NCBI GenBank assembly: GCA_024403775.1
Contig: JAKSRE010000013.1
Location: 16,165-80,164, forward strand
DNA from: Clostridia bacterium
Lineage (GTDB): Bacteria; Bacillota; Clostridia; Saccharofermentanales; Saccharofermentanaceae
DNA: 64,000 nucleotides
Reading direction: 5' to 3'
This document shows, in pieces, positions 9,311 through 18,587 of this stretch (positions within the stretch are counted from its first letter, which is position 1; the number at the start of each line of letters is the position of its first letter). The position numbers and the translations under genes were made by a program. The notes beneath the pieces were generated by a model, which had not been told where the DNA came from, did no database searches, and saw only the letters and a program-made list of their open reading frames with translations.

Positions 9311-9545
9311 ATTTGCGATTTTTTCTTTTCGAAAAGCTAATGAAAATCATATCCGTAAATGCTCTTTTACATTTATATATAGCCAAGTTATCAAATGCCG
9401 AGAATAAGGCATTTTGCCATTTTCATTACTACAAAAAAACACAAACTTATGAGTTGACAAATTGCCCGTAATCCATCAAAATACATTGTGTGAGATTTTG
9501 ATTTACTTTCAAAATAAATATATTTTATAGAAAGAGGTAACAAAA

Positions 9546-11159
9546 ATGAAAGAACTCGACTTAACAAAGTACGGTATTACCGGCACAACAGAAGTTATTT
9601 ACAATCCTTCATATGAGCTTTTGTTCGAAGAAGAGACAAAGGCTGGTCTTGAGGGCTTCGAAGTTGGTCAGAACACAGAGCTTGACACAGTTAATGTAAT
9701 GACAGGTATCTACACAGGACGTTCTCCTAAAGACAAGTACATCGTAATGGATGAGACATCTAAGGATACAGTATGGTGGACATCTGATGACTACAAGAAC
9801 GACAACCACCCAATGACAGAAGATACATGGGCAGTTGTTAAGGATATTGCTAAGAAGGAGCTTTCAAATAAGAAGCTTTTCGTAGTAGATGCTTTCTGCG
9901 GTGCTAATGCAGATACAAGAATGGCAGTTCGTTTTATCGTTGAGGTTGCTTGGCAGGCTCACTTCGTAAAGAATATGTTCATCCAGCCAACAGATGCTGA
10001 GCTCGATAGCTTTGAGCCAGACTTCATCGTATACAATGCTTCAAAGGCAAAGGTTGAGAACTATGCAGAGCTCGGTCTTAACTCAGAGACATGTGTAGCA
10101 TTCAACGTTACATCACGTGAGCAGGTTATCATCAACACATGGTACGGCGGAGAGATGAAGAAGGGTATGTTCTCAATGATGAACTACTACCTCCCACTTA
10201 AGGGTATGGCTTCAATGCACTGTTCTGCTAACTGCGATATGGATGGTAAGCACACAGCTATTTTCTTCGGTCTTTCTGGTACAGGTAAGACAACACTTTC
10301 AACAGATCCTAAGAGAAGACTCATCGGTGATGACGAGCACGGTTGGGATGACAACGGTGTATTCAACTTCGAGGGTGGTTGTTATGCTAAGGTTATCGGC
10401 CTTTCTAAGGAGAATGAGCCAGATATCTACAACGCTATCAAGAGAAATGCTCTTCTTGAGAACGTAACAGTAGCTGCTGATGGCAAGATTGATTTTGCTG
10501 ATAAGACAGTTACAGAGAACACACGTGTTTCTTACCCAATCAACCACATCAACAACATCGCTGCTGAGGTTAACGGTGTATCTGCAGGTCCTGCAGCTGA
10601 CAACGTAATCTTCCTTTCAGCTGATGCTTTCGGCGTATTGCCACCAGTTTCTATCCTTACACCAGAGCAGACACAGTACTACTTCCTCTCTGGCTTCACA
10701 GCTAAGCTTGCTGGTACAGAGCGTGGTATCACAGAGCCAACTCCAACATTCTCTGCTTGCTTCGGTCAGGCATTCCTTGAGCTCCACCCAACAAAGTATG
10801 CTCAGGAGCTCGTTAAGAAGATGAATGCTAACGGTGCTAAGGCTTACCTCGTTAACACAGGTTGGAACGGTACAGGTAAGAGAATTTCTATCCCTGATAC
10901 ACGTGGAATCATCGACGCTATCCTTGATGGTTCAATCAAGACAGCTCCTACAAAGACAATCCCAATGTTTAACTTTGAGGTTCCAACAGAGCTTCCAGGC
11001 GTTAACTCAGGTATCCTTGATCCAAGAGACACATACGCTAGTGCTTCTGAGTGGGAGACAAAGGCTAAGGATCTTGCAGAGAGATTCCAGAAGAACTTCG
11101 CTAAGTACACAACTAACGATGCTGGTAAGGCTCTTGTTGCTGCAGGCCCACAGCTCTAA
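9546..11159 (+). CDS. pckA: Phosphoenolpyruvate carboxykinase (ATP)
   Basis: The enzyme interconverts oxaloacetate and PEP with ATP/ADP. In anaerobic rumen- or gut-type fermenters it often runs towards oxaloacetate. The 537-residue length is normal. Visible motifs are 'YTGRSPKDK', the substrate-binding '[18 protein letters not shown]' region, the kinase loop '[11 protein letters not shown]', 'IGDDEHGW', '[10 protein letters not shown]' and 'ENTRVSYP'. AGAGG lies upstream of ATG 9546. Codon use is heavily biased, like the pgk-tpi gene. It is monocistronic, with its own terminator. Confidence 0.96.
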   Translation: MKELDLTKYGITGTTEVIYNPSYELLFEEETKAGLEGFEVGQNTELDTVNVMTGIYTGRSPKDKYIVMDETSKDTVWWTSDDYKNDNHPMTEDTWAVVKDIAKKELSNKKLFVVDAFCGANADTRMAVRFIVEVAWQAHFVKNMFIQPTDAELDSFEPDFIVYNASKAKVENYAELGLNSETCVAFNVTSREQVIINTWYGGEMKKGMFSMMNYYLPLKGMASMHCSANCDMDGKHTAIFFGLSGTGKTTLSTDPKRRLIGDDEHGWDDNGVFNFEGGCYAKVIGLSKENEPDIYNAIKRNALLENVTVAADGKIDFADKTVTENTRVSYPINHINNIAAEVNGVSAGPAADNVIFLSADAFGVLPPVSILTPEQTQYYFLSGFTAKLAGTERGITEPTPTFSACFGQAFLELHPTKYAQELVKKMNANGAKAYLVNTGWNGTGKRISIPDTRGIIDAILDGSIKTAPTKTIPMFNFEVPTELPGVNSGILDPRDTYASASEWETKAKDLAERFQKNFAKYTTNDAGKALVAAGPQL

Positions 11160-11187
11160 TCTTAGATTAGTGATTTAAAATTCATTT

Positions 11188-11226
11188 CTATCCCAAAATC
11201 CAATAGGGTTTTGGGATAGTTTTTTG
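11188..11226 (+). terminator. Terminator of pckA
   Basis: CTATCCCAAAA and TTTTGGGATAG form a perfect 11-bp stem followed by TTTTTT. Confidence 0.88.
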
Positions 11227-11239
11227 TGAGATTCTGTTA

Positions 11240-11362
11240 TCACAAAAAAACGACGATTTTGTCACAAAATTTGTGACGCTGAGGCTCATTTTTTGTGACG
11301 TCACAAAGAATAGCCATTTTTGTCACAAAATTTGTGACGTATAAGCGAGAAGTTTGTGACGC
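11240..11362. repeat. Intergenic palindromic repeats, GTCACA/TGTGAC type
   Basis: Two exact copies of GTCACAAAATTTGTGAC (11261-11277 and 11322-11338) flank the palindrome TTTGTGACGTCACAAA (11292-11307). Between them lie the cores GAGGCTCATTTTTT and AATAGCCATTTTTG. These fill most of the gene-free gap between pckA and tyrS. No T-box features (AGGGTGG-type antiterminator bulge) are present ahead of tyrS. Confidence 0.85.
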
Positions 11363-11488
11363 GGACGCGGAAGCGGATGCAGCAAGATATTGCTCACACG
11401 AATGCTATTGAGAATTGAGGGGTTAAGTGGTATTATAGTTAGGCTTTTCGAAAAGAAGAGATAAATTAAATTAAGGAGGCTATCCAAA

Positions 11489-12703
11489 ATGGAAAGAAAT
11501 GTGTTTGATATCCTGGAGGAAAGAGGATATATATCACAGGCAACACACAAAGATGAGATTTATGAATTGTTAAGTAAGCCAGGTGTTTCTTTTTATATAG
11601 GCTTTGATCCTACTGCAGACAGCCTTCATGTAGGCCATTTTGTACAGATGATGGTTATGAGTTATATGCAGAAAGCTGGTCACAGACCAATCGCTCTTAT
11701 GGGTGGCGGTACTGCTATGATTGGTGATCCATCAGGCCGTTCTGATATGCGTCAGATGATGACAATTGAGACTATTGACCATAACGTTGAGTGCTTTAAA
11801 AAGCAGATGGGCAAGGTTGTTGATTTTAGTGACGACAAGGCTATCATCGTAAATAACGGTGACTGGCTTAGAAATCTCAATTTCATGGACTTTATGAGAG
11901 ATATTGGACCTCACTTCTCTGTAAACAAGATGCTTACCGCTGAGTGCTACAAGCAGAGACTTGAGAAGGGACTTACTTTCCTTGAGTTTACATATATGCT
12001 CATGCAGAGCTATGACTTCTACTATCTTAATAAGGAATACGACTGCTGCCTCGAATTAGGTGGTGATGACCAGTGGTCAAATATCATCGGTGGCGTTGAA
12101 TTAATCAGACGTAAAGAGCAGAAGCCTGCTTACGGTCTTACATTTACACTTCTTACAAACAGTGAAGGTAAGAAGATGGGTAAGACAGCCAAGGGTGCTG
12201 TATGGCTTGATCCTAATAAGACATCTCCATTTGATTTCTACCAGTATTGGAGAAATGTTGATGATGCAGATGTTATTAAGTGCATGAAGCTTCTTACTTT
12301 TGTCTCAATGGATGAGATTAATGAATATGCTAAGCTTACTGATGCTGCTATCAACGAAGCAAAGAAGAGACTTGCTTATGAAGTTACTAAGATTGTTCAT
12401 GGTGAGGAGATTGCTGATCAGGTTAAGAAGCAGACAGAGGATATTTTTGAGAACGGTGGACGTTCAGATGATATGAAGACAACAGAGGTTACTGTTGGCA
12501 CATGTCTTACAGATGTTCTTGTTGATGCTGGACTCTTTAAGTCAAAGGGTGAGGCTAAGCGTATGATTCAGCAGAAGGGCGTTTACCTTAACGATGTGGT
12601 TGTTGAGGACTTGTTCTATAACTTAACAGAAGCTGATTTTAAGGATGGCGAAGCTATCGTTCGTAAGGGTAAGAAGGTTTACCACAGACTCCTTGTTAAG
12701 TAA
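11489..12703 (+). CDS. tyrS: Tyrosyl-tRNA synthetase
   Basis: Charges tRNA-Tyr. The 404-residue class I enzyme has the HIGH-type motif '[10 protein letters not shown]' after 'FDPTA', the tyrosine-binding 'QSYDFYYLN', 'GGDDQWSNI' and the KMSKS-type motif '[11 protein letters not shown]'. A C-terminal S4 RNA-binding domain follows ('[29 protein letters not shown]'-like segment). AAGGAGG precedes ATG 11489. A single gene between the GTCACA repeat gap and a terminator; I see no T-box leader. Confidence 0.96.
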   Translation: MERNVFDILEERGYISQATHKDEIYELLSKPGVSFYIGFDPTADSLHVGHFVQMMVMSYMQKAGHRPIALMGGGTAMIGDPSGRSDMRQMMTIETIDHNVECFKKQMGKVVDFSDDKAIIVNNGDWLRNLNFMDFMRDIGPHFSVNKMLTAECYKQRLEKGLTFLEFTYMLMQSYDFYYLNKEYDCCLELGGDDQWSNIIGGVELIRRKEQKPAYGLTFTLLTNSEGKKMGKTAKGAVWLDPNKTSPFDFYQYWRNVDDADVIKCMKLLTFVSMDEINEYAKLTDAAINEAKKRLAYEVTKIVHGEEIADQVKKQTEDIFENGGRSDDMKTTEVTVGTCLTDVLVDAGLFKSKGEAKRMIQQKGVYLNDVVVEDLFYNLTEADFKDGEAIVRKGKKVYHRLLVK

Positions 12704-12731
12704 AATAAGCATTATAATTAAGCAAAATAGA

Positions 12732-12763
12732 CAGATTACCTGTATCAGGTAGTCTGTTTTTTT
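12732..12763 (+). terminator. Terminator of tyrS
   Basis: CAGATTACCTG and CAGGTAGTCTG pair around TAT and are followed by a run of seven T. Confidence 0.85.
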
Positions 12764-12766
12764 GTG

Positions 12767-12796
12767 TTGTCTTAAAAATAAGTGCGATGTTATAAT
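12767..12796 (+). promoter_or_regulatory. Promoter of the first lipoprotein gene
   Basis: TTGTCT, an 18-base spacer and TATAAT with an extended TGT just before it lie 48 bases before ATG 12844. Confidence 0.6.
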
Positions 12797-12843
12797 AAGT
12801 ATGTCGTGATTTTCACAATTAAGTGTTATTGGAGGAAAAATTT

Positions 12844-13476
12844 ATGAAGACATTTAAGAAGGTAGTTGCTACTGCTCTCATCGCTTCAATGGCTTTAAGT
12901 GCAACAGGTTGTGGTGCTCTTAAGTTCAAGGCTACTGATGCTAAGACATTTAAGAAGGCTTTGGAGAAGGCTAATGATGGTATGTCAGAAGCAATGGATG
13001 ATTTTGATGATGAGTGGGGATATGGTTTCTCAGACGATTATACATGTTACTATGTAGAAGTAGATGATGCTGATGAGATTGAAGATTACTACGATGCAGA
13101 GGGCGCTGAGAAGTTCTACATGGCAATGACTCAGGAAGATGAGGACGATGAGGAAGGCGTTATCTACTACTTCATCGAGTTCGAGGATGAGGAGTCTGCT
13201 CGTGATTACTTTAACGAAGAGTACTATGAGGACTTCGTAGAGGCTAAGGACGATAAGGATATTGAGGGTGACTTTAAGTCTAACCTTGGTAAGACAAGTG
13301 GTTATATTATCATTGATGCTGAGTCAAGCAGTAAGGATATTGGTAAGGGCCAGGTAACAGGTGGTATCTATCTTGCAGATAACACAGTTGTAGTTGTTTT
13401 GGCATTTGATGCTTCTAAGTCAGCTAAGAAGGAAATCACAGCATTCCTCGAGGCTATCGAGTATCCTTTCCTTTAA
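12844..13476 (+). CDS. Acidic lipoprotein, paralogue 1 of 3
   Basis: A 210-residue predicted lipoprotein. The signal peptide 'KKVVATALIASMALSATGCG' ends in a lipobox with the Cys to be lipidated. The mature part is very rich in Asp and Glu and has the family features shared with the next two genes. These are 'DAKTFKKAL' near the N-terminus, 'IEFEDEESARDYFNEEYYEDF' in the middle, 'KTSGYIII' and a C-terminal 'ITAFLEAIEYP'. The start is ATG 12844, eight bases after GGAGG. Function is unknown; no family is recognised. It has its own promoter and terminator. Confidence 0.8.
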   Translation: MKTFKKVVATALIASMALSATGCGALKFKATDAKTFKKALEKANDGMSEAMDDFDDEWGYGFSDDYTCYYVEVDDADEIEDYYDAEGAEKFYMAMTQEDEDDEEGVIYYFIEFEDEESARDYFNEEYYEDFVEAKDDKDIEGDFKSNLGKTSGYIIIDAESSSKDIGKGQVTGGIYLADNTVVVVLAFDASKSAKKEITAFLEAIEYPFL

Positions 13477-13509
13477 TTCTGAATTGAATTGAAATAAGAT
13501 AATTACATA

Positions 13510-13541
13510 AATCCGGCTGAAGTTTTTCAGTCGGATTTTTT
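13510..13541 (+). terminator. Terminator of lipoprotein paralogue 1
   Basis: AATCCGGCTGAA and TTCAGTCGGATT pair with one G-U and run into TTTTTTT. Confidence 0.85.
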
Positions 13542-13588
13542 TATGTCAAAACACCTGTCATATAGTTCGAGGCAGTATTCTATTCAAT

Positions 13589-13618
13589 TTGGACACAATT
13601 ATTCATATGTGCTATAAT
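13589..13618 (+). promoter_or_regulatory. Promoter of lipoprotein paralogue 2
   Basis: TTGGAC, an 18-base spacer and TATAAT preceded by TGC (extended -10) lie 31 bases before ATG 13649. Confidence 0.65.
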
Positions 13619-13648
13619 TTTTTGACTTGAAAAATGGAGGAAAAAGAA

Positions 13649-14179
13649 ATGAGTTTTAAAAGATTAACCACAGTAGTTCTTACCTGTGCAATGGTATTTA
13701 CTATGGCAGGATGCAGTAAAAGCATTCCAGATGTAGGTAAGAAAGATTTTATGAAGGCCTGTGACAAAGCAGGATACGATGATTACATGATCAGTGAATT
13801 TGATGAAGAAGACCTTGATGATGATATGACTTATGAGGCAATAGTACGAGATGGCAACATTATGCTTGTTTATTGCGAATTTGAGGATGAAGAAGCTGCT
13901 CATGATTATTATGGTGATATCTATGCCAGCTTTATGGATTTAAAGAAGGATAAGGATGCAAGCGGCAGTTATAAGATGTTTATAACCAAAACATCTGGAT
14001 ATATCATCTTTAATGGTGAGGTAGATGACTGGGACGATATGTATCTTGATGGTGATGTATATTTTGGTATCTATTTTAAAGAGGACTATATTGTAGTTGC
14101 TGTATCAGAGTCAGATAAGAGCAAGGATATTAAGACGATTAATAAATTCCTAGAACAGCTGGAACTCCCAACACCATAA
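13649..14179 (+). CDS. Acidic lipoprotein, paralogue 2 of 3
   Basis: A 176-residue predicted lipoprotein with signal peptide 'TTVVLTCAMVFTMAGCS' (lipobox MAGC). It shares 'KKDFMKACDKAGYDDYM', 'CEFEDEEAAHDYYGDIYASFMDLKKDKD', 'TKTSGYIIF' and a final 'INKFLEQLELP' with its neighbours. It is closer to paralogue 3 than to paralogue 1 in having 'EAAHDY'. The start is ATG 13649 with GGAGG eight bases upstream. Function is not recognised; the acidic mature domain would lie outside the membrane. Confidence 0.8.
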   Translation: MSFKRLTTVVLTCAMVFTMAGCSKSIPDVGKKDFMKACDKAGYDDYMISEFDEEDLDDDMTYEAIVRDGNIMLVYCEFEDEEAAHDYYGDIYASFMDLKKDKDASGSYKMFITKTSGYIIFNGEVDDWDDMYLDGDVYFGIYFKEDYIVVAVSESDKSKDIKTINKFLEQLELPTP

Positions 14180-14215
14180 TATATTGTGTAATTTGACAAA
14201 TTTAAATAAAACGCT

Positions 14216-14251
14216 ATGGGTATTTCCGTTAAGAGATACCCATTTTTTTTT
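14216..14251 (+). terminator. Terminator of lipoprotein paralogue 2
   Basis: ATGGGTAT and ATACCCAT form a perfect stem followed by nine to ten T. Confidence 0.85.
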
Positions 14252-14279
14252 GACCTTGAGTTGGGCGAGGTGCTATAAT
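14250..14279 (+). promoter_or_regulatory. Promoter of lipoprotein paralogue 3
   Basis: TTGACC starts in the T-run of the previous terminator. It is followed by an 18-base spacer and TGC-TATAAT, the same layout as the promoter of paralogue 2. Confidence 0.7.
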
Positions 14280-14321
14280 GTATTAGACGTTAGTCTTTAA
14301 ATATTTTTGGAGGGAATAGTG

Positions 14322-14864
14322 ATGAAGAATTGTAAGAAGATTTTATCAGCAATTTTGGTTGCTTCAATGGCTTTCTCATTGGCTGGATGCTCAAGCGTTA
14401 AGGCTATCGATAAGAAGGACTTTAAGAACGCTCTTAAGGAACTTAAGCTTGATGATGAAATGCGTGAGTACAAGGGCGATGATATTGAGTATTATGGATA
14501 CGATGAAGATGATATCAAGTATCTTGCTCGTGTTTGGGATGATGATCAGTGGTATATGTTTATTCAGTTTGAGGATACAGAAGCTGCTCATGATTACTTT
14601 GAGGATGAGTTCTATGATGATATCATGGATGTAAAGGAAGACAAGGACTTTGACGGTAAGCTTAAGACAAAGCTTTCTAAGTCATCTGGATATATCATCC
14701 TTAAGGGTGAGAGCGAGAGCGATGACTTCATGGAAGGTGATATTTACGGTGGTATCTATTTTAAGAATGATGTTGTCGTAGTTGCACTTGCTTCTTCTGA
14801 TAAGAAGAGCGACATTAAGGATATTGATACATTCCTTAAGTCAATCGGCTATCCAAAGCCATAA
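14322..14864 (+). CDS. Acidic lipoprotein, paralogue 3 of 3
   Basis: A 180-residue predicted lipoprotein. The signal peptide 'KKILSAILVASMAFSLAGCS' has a good lipobox (LAGC). The mature part repeats the family pattern: 'DKKDFKNALKELKLDDEM', 'IQFEDTEAAHDYFEDEFYDDIMDVKEDKDF', 'KSSGYIIL' and 'IDTFLKSIGYP'. The start is ATG 14322, with GGAGGG upstream overlapping a weaker TTG. Three independent transcription units for three paralogues suggest dosage or divergent regulation. Function is unknown. Confidence 0.8.
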   Translation: MKNCKKILSAILVASMAFSLAGCSSVKAIDKKDFKNALKELKLDDEMREYKGDDIEYYGYDEDDIKYLARVWDDDQWYMFIQFEDTEAAHDYFEDEFYDDIMDVKEDKDFDGKLKTKLSKSSGYIILKGESESDDFMEGDIYGGIYFKNDVVVVALASSDKKSDIKDIDTFLKSIGYPKP

Positions 14865-14888
14865 AAGAGTTTATAAAATTAAAAATTA

Positions 14889-14922
14889 AGGGCTGATTCA
14901 GATATTCGAGTCAGCCCTTTTA
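14889..14922. terminator. Bidirectional terminator between lipoprotein 3 and the GH31 gene
   Basis: GGGCTGATTC and GAGTCAGCCC pair. TTTT follows on the plus strand; on the minus strand the stem runs into CTTAATTTTTAATTTT. Confidence 0.8.
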
Positions 14923-14948
14923 AATTGTCTGTAATTATTCGTTTACCA

Positions 14949-17252
14949 TTAACCGAGTGTAATCATTAGTTCATCACTGTTAAACTCAATGAACGAACCT
15001 GTTGCAGTAACCTGTGGAATTCCCTCAGAAGAACTTACAATTGTAGAGATGCCATTAAGCATAATTCTCTTGGAATCACCAAAGCCTTTAGTAAGAACTT
15101 TGATTTTATTGCCTTTTCTAAGGATATTAATAATTCCACTAGTCTGCATATCTTCAGAATATACTTCCGCACCAGAGACCTTACCGTCCTGAAGCTCATA
15201 TACCATAAATGTGATGTTGTTGAGAAGATTTCTTCTGATACCACCTCTGTTTGGCAAAGTTCCCTCTGTAGTATTATTGAGATTACGGAGAGGAATTACT
15301 GAGTTAGGCTTCACGAAAATCTGACTCTTGGTGTAAGACTCACCCATAGGGATGTAGTTAACGATACCAGGTCCTGCGATTTTGGTGTTAGTTAACATTT
15401 CAGTCCATTTTCCTTCTGGAATATAAAAACCTGAATTGTTAGCCACGCTGAGTGGAACTGAAGGAACAACGAGAAGATTTGATCCAAGCATATATTCGTA
15501 GTCGATTCCGAGACAGTTGCTATCCATTGGGAACTCCATTGCAAGTGGACGAAGTGTTGGAGTTCCATAAAGATTAGAATCTCCTGCAGTTGCAAATAAG
15601 TATGGAAGGAGACTGTTTTTAAGATTCAAGATGGTCTTAAAATCATTTAGTACCTTAGAATCTATTCCAGCCAAATCCTTGTTACTATTATCAGTAATTA
15701 TTCTAAAATGTGGGAGCATGGCAAGATTGATAGCCATAGCTGTATAGCTCTCATTAATTGAATCAGTATTATTGTCTCCTGCTGAGATGCTGGCATTAAT
15801 GAATGAAGCATATGAAGGAATGTCAGCATTTATAGCATCGTAACCCATCATTGAACACTTCAAAGCTTGATTAAGCATATCTCTTATGTAAGATTCAGAG
15901 TTTGTAGATCCGATAATATTTAATGGATATGATGACAAGTTATGAACTGGAATTGTATTTGAAGTATATGTTCCGTGAGAAGATACAATGTATGAATCTA
16001 CAATACCTTTAACTCTGGACGTAGCCTCGTAATACGCCTCGTTCATACTTCTTGAGAACTGGTTAACAACATCACTTTTATCAAAATTACCTCTAAACTT
16101 ATAATCAATTGAAGGATCAGTAATGTAAGAAAAATCAAAATCACATTCGATAACATCAACGCCAAGTCTGATTAGCGCATCAAGCTTAAGCTGAAGATAT
16201 GATCTTGGTGCGATATGAGTAAAGTCCAGAATACCAAAAGATTCATTGTCGATATCAAACACAATATAATCGTTATTTGAATCTTTTACCAATGTATTAT
16301 TCTCGCAGCATTCATCGAATTCATCAGATAAAACCGAGATATATGGATTTACAGTGAGTCCAACCTGAATACCTCTGTCATGAAGTTTACGACACAATCC
16401 AGCTGGATCATTAAATCTCTCCTGATCGAAAGTAAATCCCAGTCTGCTTGACTTTGGAAGATATGAATAACCAAGATAAACGGTTGAGAGATTAAGACCA
16501 CTCTGTATTAATGAATCAACATAGTTAATAATATCATCGGCCTCTATATTAAAGTCATCATTGAACTTAACAGAAGTTCCAAATGATTTAGCTGGAGATA
16601 CGAGATTGGTTGAGATAACATCAGTATAGTTTTTGAGTATAGATTTATAACTTTCGCCAACAAAAAATACAAATTCAAATTTATCACTGTCACTGTCAAA
16701 GACAATAGTATTGTCTACTTTGGTGCCGACAGAAATATCAGTTGGATGAATACTGTTGATAAAGATACCGAAGTGATTAGAGCACATTATGAATTGTGAA
16801 GTTGTGCTCTTATTTACTGCGATGCCAGTATTATAGTCGCATCCGTTAAGGATGAACGAATGATTCTCATCGCCAAGGCCATAGAAAACATCATTTGGCT
16901 GATAGGTAAAAGAAGAATCAGTAAACTGTGAAGTGATAAGCTGACCAAGATAGTAATAATCTACCTGGTAATTGCCATTTTTATGAATATCTATCTGAAA
17001 CATTCCAGATTTTAGAGTAATCAGATTATCAGTCTGATCAACAGTAATTGATGTATAAATCTTTGGGGTAATAGAGACATCCGTGTGTCTTTTAACACGT
17101 TTACTTCGAGTAGAGACAACTCGTAAAGCATTTGGACCGCAGAATGAGAATTCGAGACCCATTCGTCCAGCTGAGTTTTTGCCCATTTCGAGTTTGATAA
17201 TGCTATCTTTAACTTCAATTGAATAAATATCGTGAGGTATATATTCTGTCAT
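14949..17252 (-). CDS. Divergent glycoside hydrolase family 31 enzyme
   Basis: A 767-residue cytosolic protein (no signal peptide) with GH31 architecture. It has an N-terminal beta domain with 'DVFYGLGDENHSF', then a TIM barrel. 'GVDVIECDFDFSY' aligns with the nucleophile strand of YicI-like alpha-xylosidases (nucleophile Asp near 371, but the usual Gly-Glu after Asp-Phe is missing). The later 'DAINADIPSYASF' stands where other members have D-I-G-G-F, followed by 'LLPYLFATAGDSNLYGTPTLRPLAMEFP' split over the C-terminal barrel and 'YMLGSNLLVVPSV'. Substrate is unknown: alpha-glucoside or alpha-xyloside are the family options. The start is ATG 17252 (AGGAG upstream); the TTG six codons earlier overlaps that site. 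Confidence 0.85.
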   Translation of the reverse strand: MTEYIPHDIYSIEVKDSIIKLEMGKNSAGRMGLEFSFCGPNALRVVSTRSKRVKRHTDVSITPKIYTSITVDQTDNLITLKSGMFQIDIHKNGNYQVDYYYLGQLITSQFTDSSFTYQPNDVFYGLGDENHSFILNGCDYNTGIAVNKSTTSQFIMCSNHFGIFINSIHPTDISVGTKVDNTIVFDSDSDKFEFVFFVGESYKSILKNYTDVISTNLVSPAKSFGTSVKFNDDFNIEADDIINYVDSLIQSGLNLSTVYLGYSYLPKSSRLGFTFDQERFNDPAGLCRKLHDRGIQVGLTVNPYISVLSDEFDECCENNTLVKDSNNDYIVFDIDNESFGILDFTHIAPRSYLQLKLDALIRLGVDVIECDFDFSYITDPSIDYKFRGNFDKSDVVNQFSRSMNEAYYEATSRVKGIVDSYIVSSHGTYTSNTIPVHNLSSYPLNIIGSTNSESYIRDMLNQALKCSMMGYDAINADIPSYASFINASISAGDNNTDSINESYTAMAINLAMLPHFRIITDNSNKDLAGIDSKVLNDFKTILNLKNSLLPYLFATAGDSNLYGTPTLRPLAMEFPMDSNCLGIDYEYMLGSNLLVVPSVPLSVANNSGFYIPEGKWTEMLTNTKIAGPGIVNYIPMGESYTKSQIFVKPNSVIPLRNLNNTTEGTLPNRGGIRRNLLNNITFMVYELQDGKVSGAEVYSEDMQTSGIINILRKGNKIKVLTKGFGDSKRIMLNGISTIVSSSEGIPQVTATGSFIEFNSDELMITLG

Positions 17253-17393
17253 GTCTCTTCTCCTAAACAAACTGGTTTTATTATTAAATATATTATAAAC
17301 TAAATGCGTGTTATAATATGTTGTAAAGATTAAATCTATATTTCATTTTGATTTTAATTAGCATTTATTTTGTTATTTTTGTAAGGATTTTAT

Positions 17394-18581
17394 ATGGCAA
17401 CCAACAAGCAGTTTCAAAAATTTCTTAGACTGGATGATGATGAGACAGAGAAAGTATTTATTGGTACAGTTGCTGTTTATGATGTCGTTCCAGAATTAAA
17501 GAATATTGGAGCCAAAAGAATACTTATTTTGTGCGATGGTCTTACAAGAAGACAAAGAGAGTTTGAGATATTGGTAGGCCGCTACAAAGAGGCTGGGTTC
17601 AGAGTGTTTGTATATTGCCGAGTTGACAGTACAACTACTGACCGTGATGTCGATGGTGGACTCAAAATATATAAGGAATATAACTGTGACACTATCATAG
17701 TAATTGGTGGTAATGCTGATATCAATTGTGCAAAATTAGTAGCAGTAAGAGCAAGTAATCCAGATAAGCCGTTGTCTTACTTTGTCGGAATAGACAGAGT
17801 TAAATATCGTCTTCCTAATATCATTTGTCTTGCAACTACACCAACAACCTCCATATCAGACTGTTTTGCAGAGTATTATGATACGGATGAGAATACATGG
17901 AATCAGATTATAAGTAACAATCTTATTCCTACAATCGCATTATTGGGTAGCAGCCTTTTTGTACGTAACAGTATTGAAGAGATCAGAAAGAATATTTTAA
18001 TGTGCTTTTGTGTTGCTATCGAATCTTATATTGATTCAAATGAGGATGAGTACTTTGAGTATAAAGCAGGTTCTATTAATGCCTGTCTGGAATTATTCAA
18101 TTCTGTAGATAAATTTTATAATGACATATCTAATTCGTATTATCAGGAGAAACTTCTTGTAGGCGGGTTTTATGCAGGTGTAGCTTCACGTAAATCTGGT
18201 ATGGGCCTTACAAAAATCATCTTAAATACCATCACTAATGTCTATGGCATGGATAGCGGTGTGGTTTTGGATTCTCTGTTTCCGACAATAATTCAGTCGA
18301 TTTCTGCAACCCGAAAGGAAAGAATTGCAAATTTATCACGTTCTACTTACTTTAGCACTAAAAGCAGTGATGACAACAGCGCAGCTCAGGCCTTCATAGA
18401 TTCGGTAGTACGCGTTTTTCAGCGTACTTCTAACACCAGCAAAGATAAGTTCCGTATTTATAGAAAAGACATCGATAAGATGGTAGCAATGATTAATAAG
18501 GAATTAGTTGTTTACGGACTTAGTGACATCATTTCTACTCAGAATTTGTACCAGCTTCTTTTAGCCTTTTCCGAAAGTTGA
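17394..18581 (+). CDS. Iron-alcohol-dehydrogenase-fold protein lacking the metal ligands (pseudoenzyme)
   Basis: The 395-residue product follows the Fe-ADH/dehydroquinate-synthase-like fold. It has an N-terminal Rossmann part with 'AKRILILCDG', 'DTIIVIGGNADINCAK' (in place of GGGS-x-D-x-AK) and 'PNIICLATTPTTSIS' (in place of the PTTaGTGSE loop). The helical half has 'CFCVAIESYID' (in place of D-A-x-x-H-A-I-E) and 'MGLTKIILNTITNVYGMDSG' (in place of H-A-x-x-H ... H-G). All four usual Fe/Zn ligands are therefore replaced, and the nucleotide loop is changed. It is probably not a dehydrogenase. It sits six bases before cca and may be cotranscribed. Role unknown; regulatory or binding function is inference. 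Confidence 0.65.
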   Translation: MATNKQFQKFLRLDDDETEKVFIGTVAVYDVVPELKNIGAKRILILCDGLTRRQREFEILVGRYKEAGFRVFVYCRVDSTTTDRDVDGGLKIYKEYNCDTIIVIGGNADINCAKLVAVRASNPDKPLSYFVGIDRVKYRLPNIICLATTPTTSISDCFAEYYDTDENTWNQIISNNLIPTIALLGSSLFVRNSIEEIRKNILMCFCVAIESYIDSNEDEYFEYKAGSINACLELFNSVDKFYNDISNSYYQEKLLVGGFYAGVASRKSGMGLTKIILNTITNVYGMDSGVVLDSLFPTIIQSISATRKERIANLSRSTYFSTKSSDDNSAAQAFIDSVVRVFQRTSNTSKDKFRIYRKDIDKMVAMINKELVVYGLSDIISTQNLYQLLLAFSES

Positions 18582-18587
18582 TTCGAG

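Noticed and set aside
9289..9471. 60-residue frame between yugP-like gene and pckA
   Set aside because: No ribosome site, begins within a terminator hairpin, and has random composition.
11363..11488. T-box leader for tyrS
   Set aside because: No specifier-loop layout or antiterminator bulge could be found before the ribosome site.
17394..18581. Annotation as an active alcohol or glycerol dehydrogenase
   Set aside because: All metal ligands and the GGGS loop are replaced, so activity is not supported.
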